Under the pieces are notes generated by a model, which was not told the origin of the DNA, searched no databases, and saw only the letters and a program-made list of their open reading frames with translations. From an uncultured SAR86 cluster bacterium (GTDB lineage Bacteria > Pseudomonadota > Gammaproteobacteria > Magnimaribacterales > D2472): DNA of 47,986 nucleotides. Positions 44,600-47,986 of this stretch are shown here, one piece after another. The stretch's first letter is position 1, and each line of letters starts with the position of its first letter. The DNA is taken from contig CABYNW010000008.1 of assembly GCA_902520495.1 (NCBI GenBank), positions 1 to 47,986 on the forward strand, written 5' to 3'. Made by a program: the position numbers and the translations under genes.

Positions 44600-45964
44600 A
44601 TGACTGATAACATTGTAATTCAGAATGAAGAAATTATCTCTGTAGGAGAATTAAACAAATCGGCTAAATACTTATTGGAAAATACTTTCAACAATGTATC
44701 TGTGATAGGAGAAATTTCAAATCTTTCGAGGCCAAGTTCAGGACACATATATTTCACTCTAAAGGATGAGGATGGAGCAATAAGGTGTGCAATGTTTAGA
44801 AATCAAAATATCAAATTAAATTTTTCGCCAGAAAATGGAGACCAATGTGTGCTAAAGGGACATGTGAGTATTTATGCACCAAGAGGCGACTATCAATTAA
44901 TTGTTAAAAGTATTGAACCGGCTGGATCAGGAAATTTAATGCAAAAATTTGAAGCTTTGAAAAAAAAGCTTGATGAAGAAGGTTTATTTGATAAAAGTAA
45001 AAAAATAGATATACCATCTTCTCCAAAGCACATTGGAATTATTACATCCTCTTCGACTGCTGCATTTCAAGATGTAATTTCGACTATCAAAAGAAGAGCT
45101 CCTAGTGCCCAAATTTCACTTAGTGAAGCTACTGTTCAAGGTGATAATGCTCATGTTTCAATTATCAAAGCTTTAAATAGAATCATTAACTTTAATGACA
45201 TAAATGGTGACAATAAAATTGATGTTGTAATTCTATCTAGAGGCGGCGGATCAATTGAGGATTTATGGTGCTTTAATAATGAAGAATTAGCTAGAGAAAT
45301 CTTCTCTTTCCCCATACCCACAATATCAGGTGTAGGTCATGAAATTGATTTCACAATATGTGATTTTGTTTCAGATAAAAGAGTCCCTACTCCTACAGCT
45401 GCAGCAGAATTAGTAACAGAATTTATTTATCAACTTAGTGATAAATTAAAAAATAATAAAATTAAACTAAACAAAAACATTAAGAATGTTTTTGAAGATA
45501 TGAAACAATCCATAGATCTAAATAAATCAAAACTTAAAAATCCCATTACCTTGTTAAGAGAAAAATCTCAACGTCTTGATAATATGGATGCAAAGCTTCA
45601 ACAAAACCATAAATCAATATTGTTAGTTAAATCTAATAAAATGAATATGATGATCTCATCATTAACAAATAGGAATCCTTTATCAAAATTACATTTAAAA
45701 AAAGACAAAATTAATACTTTGTTGAATAATTTAAATAGAAATATTGAAGAAAAATTAAAAACAAATCAAAACAATTTAGAAAAGCTTTGTAAAAATATTG
45801 AAATACTAAATCCGCTTTCAATATTAGATAGAGGGTATGCCATAGTTACAAACGAAGAAGGTGTTGCGGTTAAATCATCAAAGGAAGTAAGCAAAGGGGA
45901 AAAACTTACAGCAAGATTAAGTAACGGTTTGATTGATATAGAAGTTAAAAACATAAATGATTAA
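44600..45964 (+). CDS. xseA: Exodeoxyribonuclease VII large subunit
   Basis: XseA with XseB degrades single-stranded DNA in both directions. The 454 residues have the N-terminal OB-fold (FNNVSVIGEISNLSRPSSGHIYFTLKD, read in part), RGDYQLIVKSIEPAGSG, and the catalytic-domain blocks IGIITSSSTAAFQDVI, ILSRGGGSIEDLWCFN and PTISGVGHEIDFTICDFVSD. Next comes RVPTPTAAAEL, and then a long coiled-coil region from about 275 to 400. The C-terminal NPLSILDRGYAIV is diagnostic. xseB is not in the window. The M23 peptidase gene overlaps its end by 8 nt. Confidence 0.97.
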   Translation: MTDNIVIQNEEIISVGELNKSAKYLLENTFNNVSVIGEISNLSRPSSGHIYFTLKDEDGAIRCAMFRNQNIKLNFSPENGDQCVLKGHVSIYAPRGDYQLIVKSIEPAGSGNLMQKFEALKKKLDEEGLFDKSKKIDIPSSPKHIGIITSSSTAAFQDVISTIKRRAPSAQISLSEATVQGDNAHVSIIKALNRIINFNDINGDNKIDVVILSRGGGSIEDLWCFNNEELAREIFSFPIPTISGVGHEIDFTICDFVSDKRVPTPTAAAELVTEFIYQLSDKLKNNKIKLNKNIKNVFEDMKQSIDLNKSKLKNPITLLREKSQRLDNMDAKLQQNHKSILLVKSNKMNMMISSLTNRNPLSKLHLKKDKINTLLNNLNRNIEEKLKTNQNNLEKLCKNIEILNPLSILDRGYAIVTNEEGVAVKSSKEVSKGEKLTARLSNGLIDIEVKNIND

Positions 45965-46739
45965 ATATCTAATCGTTATTTTAATTTCGTCATTAGTTTC
46001 ACTCAATATTACAGGTGGGTACTCAGGAGATCCTGGTGAAGTTTATGCAATCAAATTGAATCAAGATGAAGATGTTAGTTCGCATCTAATTATTGAAAAA
46101 GATGGTATCCGCTTCGCAATTGTTGCTCTTCCCTATAACAAACAAGGTGGATTTATTAAATTTTATGACAAAAATATTTTTATTAATAATAAAGACTTTG
46201 GTGAATCAAGGATCACAATTAAAAATACATCTATGGTTAATCTTAGTCCAGAGGACTCTATTAGAGCCTCAAAAGAATCAAAGATAATAAGAGATGCTCT
46301 TCAGACTTTTTCAACGCAATATAAATCTAATTTAAATTTCTCTAATCCTGTTGAAGGTATAATTTCCAGCAGGTATGGTAAAAAACGTTTCATAAATGAA
46401 TCTCCAAGATCTCCGCATCTAGCCTTAGATATAGCAGCGCCCGAAGGAACAAAAGTTATTGCTCCAGAGGAAGGAAAAGTAATATTGGTTGGAGATTTCT
46501 TTTATTCAGGAAATTATTTAATTCTTGATCATGGCTATGGCTTGCTGTCCTCATACAGCCATCTATCTAAAATTAATGTTTCAATGAATCAACTTATAGA
46601 AAAAGGTGAAAAAATTGGTGAAGTAGGTTCTACTGGAAGAGTTACAGGACCACATCTTCATTGGTCTGTTTATCTTGATAACACTAGAATTAATCCTGAA
46701 TCTATTATTAAAGATAACTTTTTAGAAAGTATTCTTTAA
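45957..46739 (+). CDS. M23 family peptidase (LytM/peptidoglycan endopeptidase-like)
   Basis: This 260-residue exported protein has a hydrophobic N-terminal signal (IKYLIVILISSLVSLNI). A beta-rich N-terminal region follows (RFAIVALPYNKQGGFIKF), and the C-terminal M23 domain at about 130-255 is complete. Zinc ligands are His-154 and Asp-158 (HLALD) and His-235 (GPHLHW, with His-233 catalytic), and SYSHLS supplies the other active-site His-202. It would cleave peptide cross-links of peptidoglycan in the periplasm. No LysM or coiled coil is seen. It overlaps xseA by 8 nt, and its 3' end overlaps the convergent thioredoxin gene by 18 nt. Confidence 0.92.
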   Translation: MIKYLIVILISSLVSLNITGGYSGDPGEVYAIKLNQDEDVSSHLIIEKDGIRFAIVALPYNKQGGFIKFYDKNIFINNKDFGESRITIKNTSMVNLSPEDSIRASKESKIIRDALQTFSTQYKSNLNFSNPVEGIISSRYGKKRFINESPRSPHLALDIAAPEGTKVIAPEEGKVILVGDFFYSGNYLILDHGYGLLSSYSHLSKINVSMNQLIEKGEKIGEVGSTGRVTGPHLHWSVYLDNTRINPESIIKDNFLESIL

Positions 46740-47174
46740 TTCACTGATTATTTTATTGAGATCATCTTTAGTTTGAGGTCTAAATAATGAAAGACTTAAT
46801 TCACCATCAGGATTGATAAAGAATGTCGCAGGAACTGCTGGCGGTGTCCGAATGCCCCAAATGTCTCTCGGATGGGTTATTAAAGATGGGACTGTTATAT
46901 TAAATTTATTTGCAACTGGTTTCAAATCATCAATTTCAAGCTGATCAAAATTAAACGTGTAAACTTTTATATCTTTATTTTCTGAAGCAAATTCGTTTAG
47001 TTCAGGTATCTCTTTTATACATGGCGCACACCAATCAGCCCAATAGTTAATTACTATCCAGCTCCCATTTAGTTTGCCTAGATTTGTATCAGACCCATTG
47101 AATACTTCGATATCATTTTTTTGACATCCGAAAATTAAGAATAAGCAGAAAAGTTGTATAATCTTTAACTTCAT
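46722..47174 (-). CDS. TlpA-like thioredoxin lipoprotein
   Basis: The product is 150 residues with a lipoprotein signal (MKLKIIQLFCLFLIFGC, Cys-17) and a thioredoxin fold. The redox motif is WCAPC (Cys-49, Cys-52) and the cis-Pro loop is TPPAVPATFFI. It is expected to sit in a periplasmic-facing membrane and reduce disulfides, as TlpA/ResA-type proteins do. I use the ATG at 47174: an in-frame ATG at 47183 adds three residues but overlaps a TATTAT hexamer that ends 7 nt before 47174, so the message is probably leaderless from that point. The short C-terminus overlaps the M23 gene by 18 nt. Confidence 0.88.
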   Translation of the reverse strand: MKLKIIQLFCLFLIFGCQKNDIEVFNGSDTNLGKLNGSWIVINYWADWCAPCIKEIPELNEFASENKDIKVYTFNFDQLEIDDLKPVANKFNITVPSLITHPRDIWGIRTPPAVPATFFINPDGELSLSLFRPQTKDDLNKIISELKNTF

Positions 47175-47181
47175 CGCGTAC

Positions 47182-47191
47182 ATAATATAAT
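47182..47191. promoter_or_regulatory. Overlapping divergent -10 hexamers (tlpA-like / wrbA)
   Basis: The 36-bp gap holds TATTAT on the minus strand (47182-47187), 7 nt before the thioredoxin ATG, with TTTACT 16 nt upstream. On the plus strand a perfect TATAAT (47186-47191) lies 19 nt before the wrbA ATG. The two hexamers overlap by two bases, so the two promoters probably compete. Confidence 0.5.
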
Positions 47192-47210
47192 TAATACTTT
47201 AAAAGTAAAC

Positions 47211-47807
47211 ATGGAAAAGAGTTTTTTATTAATATTATTTTATTCTGCATCAGGATCAGTAAAGAATCTTGCTCATGCAATAGCTGATGGAGCTGAAGAG
47301 CAGGATATAAAAGTTAAACTTAGAACTGTTCCAAAAATATCTTCAAAAAGTGAAATAATTAATCCCAATATTCCTGATACAGGTGAAGTATATTGTTCTA
47401 AGGAGGACTTAATTAATTGCAGTGGTATTGCAATAGGATCACCCACGCGATTTGGTTCTATGGCTGGGCCTCTAAAACATTTTTTAGATTCAACTGGGGA
47501 TCTTTGGTCAACGAATGCTCTTGAAGATAAACCAGGAATTGCCTTTACATCGACTGGGTCAATGCATGGTGGTCAAGAAATAACTTTATTTAATATTCAT
47601 ACCTTTATGCTTCATCATGGGATGATTATCTGTGGAACGCCATATTCTTTTAAAGAATTAAACAAAACAAAGTCTGGAGGCACTCCATATGGAGCATCAC
47701 ATGTTGAAAACTTTAACTCATCGACTGAGCTTTCAAGAGATGAATATAAAATTGCAAAAAAATCTGGTGTGCGTATAGCAAAATTAATCAATAAAATTAA
47801 TGTTTAA
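47211..47807 (+). CDS. wrbA: NAD(P)H:quinone oxidoreductase, WrbA-type flavodoxin
   Basis: This 198-residue flavodoxin-fold protein carries the FMN phosphate loop YSASGSVKNLAHAIADGAEE near the N-terminus. The FMN-contact strings GSPTRFGSMAGPLKHFLD and FTSTGSMHGGQEITL, and a C-terminal GGTPYGASH, match the WrbA family. WrbA performs two-electron reduction of quinones, limiting oxidative stress. It overlaps the following DUF2069 gene by 8 nt, a pairing common in Gammaproteobacteria. Its -10 is a TATAAT giving a leader of about 13 nt without a Shine-Dalgarno. Confidence 0.92.
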   Translation: MEKSFLLILFYSASGSVKNLAHAIADGAEEQDIKVKLRTVPKISSKSEIINPNIPDTGEVYCSKEDLINCSGIAIGSPTRFGSMAGPLKHFLDSTGDLWSTNALEDKPGIAFTSTGSMHGGQEITLFNIHTFMLHHGMIICGTPYSFKELNKTKSGGTPYGASHVENFNSSTELSRDEYKIAKKSGVRIAKLINKINV

Positions 47808-47986
47808 CCAAGACATTAAAAAATACATGATGTTCACTCATGTATTCTTTTTAGTACTATTTTTTATAAAGTTTTTAAATATCCTGCAAGACAGAATTGA
47901 TATTCTCTTATTTATTTTTTGGATCATGCCACTATTAACTTTTTATTATTTTATAAATCAACTTGTTGTCAGATCATATCAATGGT
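47800..47986 (+). CDS. DUF2069 inner-membrane protein, 5' part only
   Basis: An ATG at 47800, inside the last codons of wrbA, opens a frame that runs off the right edge after about 62 residues. It reads MFNQDIKKYMMFTHVFFLVL.., then a second hydrophobic segment ILLFIFWIMPLLTFYYF, and ends at YQW. The hydrophobic pairs, the W-x-x-PLL pattern and the position after wrbA fit DUF2069, a small two- to four-helix membrane protein of unknown function. Confidence 0.75.
   Translation, partial: MFNQDIKKYMMFTHVFFLVLFFIKFLNILQDRIDILLFIFWIMPLLTFYYFINQLVVRSYQW

Overview
The window is AT-rich, densely packed bacterial chromosome. Three things point to a Gammaproteobacterium: the block tig-clpP-clpX-lon-hupB-ppiD, the cluster dnaQ/rnhA-gloB-mltD, and the pair wrbA-DUF2069. 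Low GC, very short intergenic gaps, overlapping genes and several large TonB-dependent receptors suggest a streamlined marine lineage of the SAR86 type. That assignment is inference from gene content and style; no rRNA is present to test it.

Layout. 1-12.7 kb is a nutrient-uptake and metabolism region. It holds a partial TonB receptor (-), an overlapping run fabI / methyltransferase / thiolase-like protein / exported M20 amidohydrolase (+), gamma-glutamyltranspeptidase abutting an SLC13-type anion symporter (-), and a second, 972-residue TonB receptor (-). 12.8-17.6 kb is housekeeping: gltX, dnaQ and rnhA (-), gloB and mltD (+). 17.6-21 kb is a peptide ABC importer with binding protein and two permeases but no ATPase gene beside it. 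21-29 kb is the protein-quality-control block (ppiD, hupB, lon, clpX, clpP, tig, with tRNA-His in front of tig). 29-37.2 kb holds glutamate dehydrogenase, a GST-like protein, trhO preceded by tRNA-Pro and tRNA-Arg, folD, two small membrane proteins (DUF4389, DUF4149), gpsA, htpG, and tRNA-Val and tRNA-Asp.

37.4-43.6 kb is a complete heme-iron acquisition island. An outer-membrane heme receptor and a divergent operon (lipoprotein binding protein, permease, ATPase, HugZ-type heme-degrading enzyme, P19-like periplasmic protein) share one 75-bp intergenic region with a strong Fur-box array. 43.7-48 kb holds a DMT exporter, xseA, an M23 peptidase, a lipoprotein thioredoxin, wrbA and the start of a DUF2069 protein.

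The most unusual signals are architectural. (1) Several first-in-operon genes have a good -10 hexamer only 6-9 nt before an ATG with no Shine-Dalgarno, which predicts leaderless mRNAs. (2) Three protein genes start 9-13 nt after the CCA end of a tRNA, so tRNA 3' processing may create their mRNA 5' ends; one of these is trhO, a tRNA U34-modifying enzyme, behind tRNA-Pro(UGG), a member of its substrate class. (3) Five of six convergent gene pairs overlap at their stop codons. I found no CRISPR array, insertion sequence, prophage or rRNA. No gene-free stretch exceeds about 235 bp.
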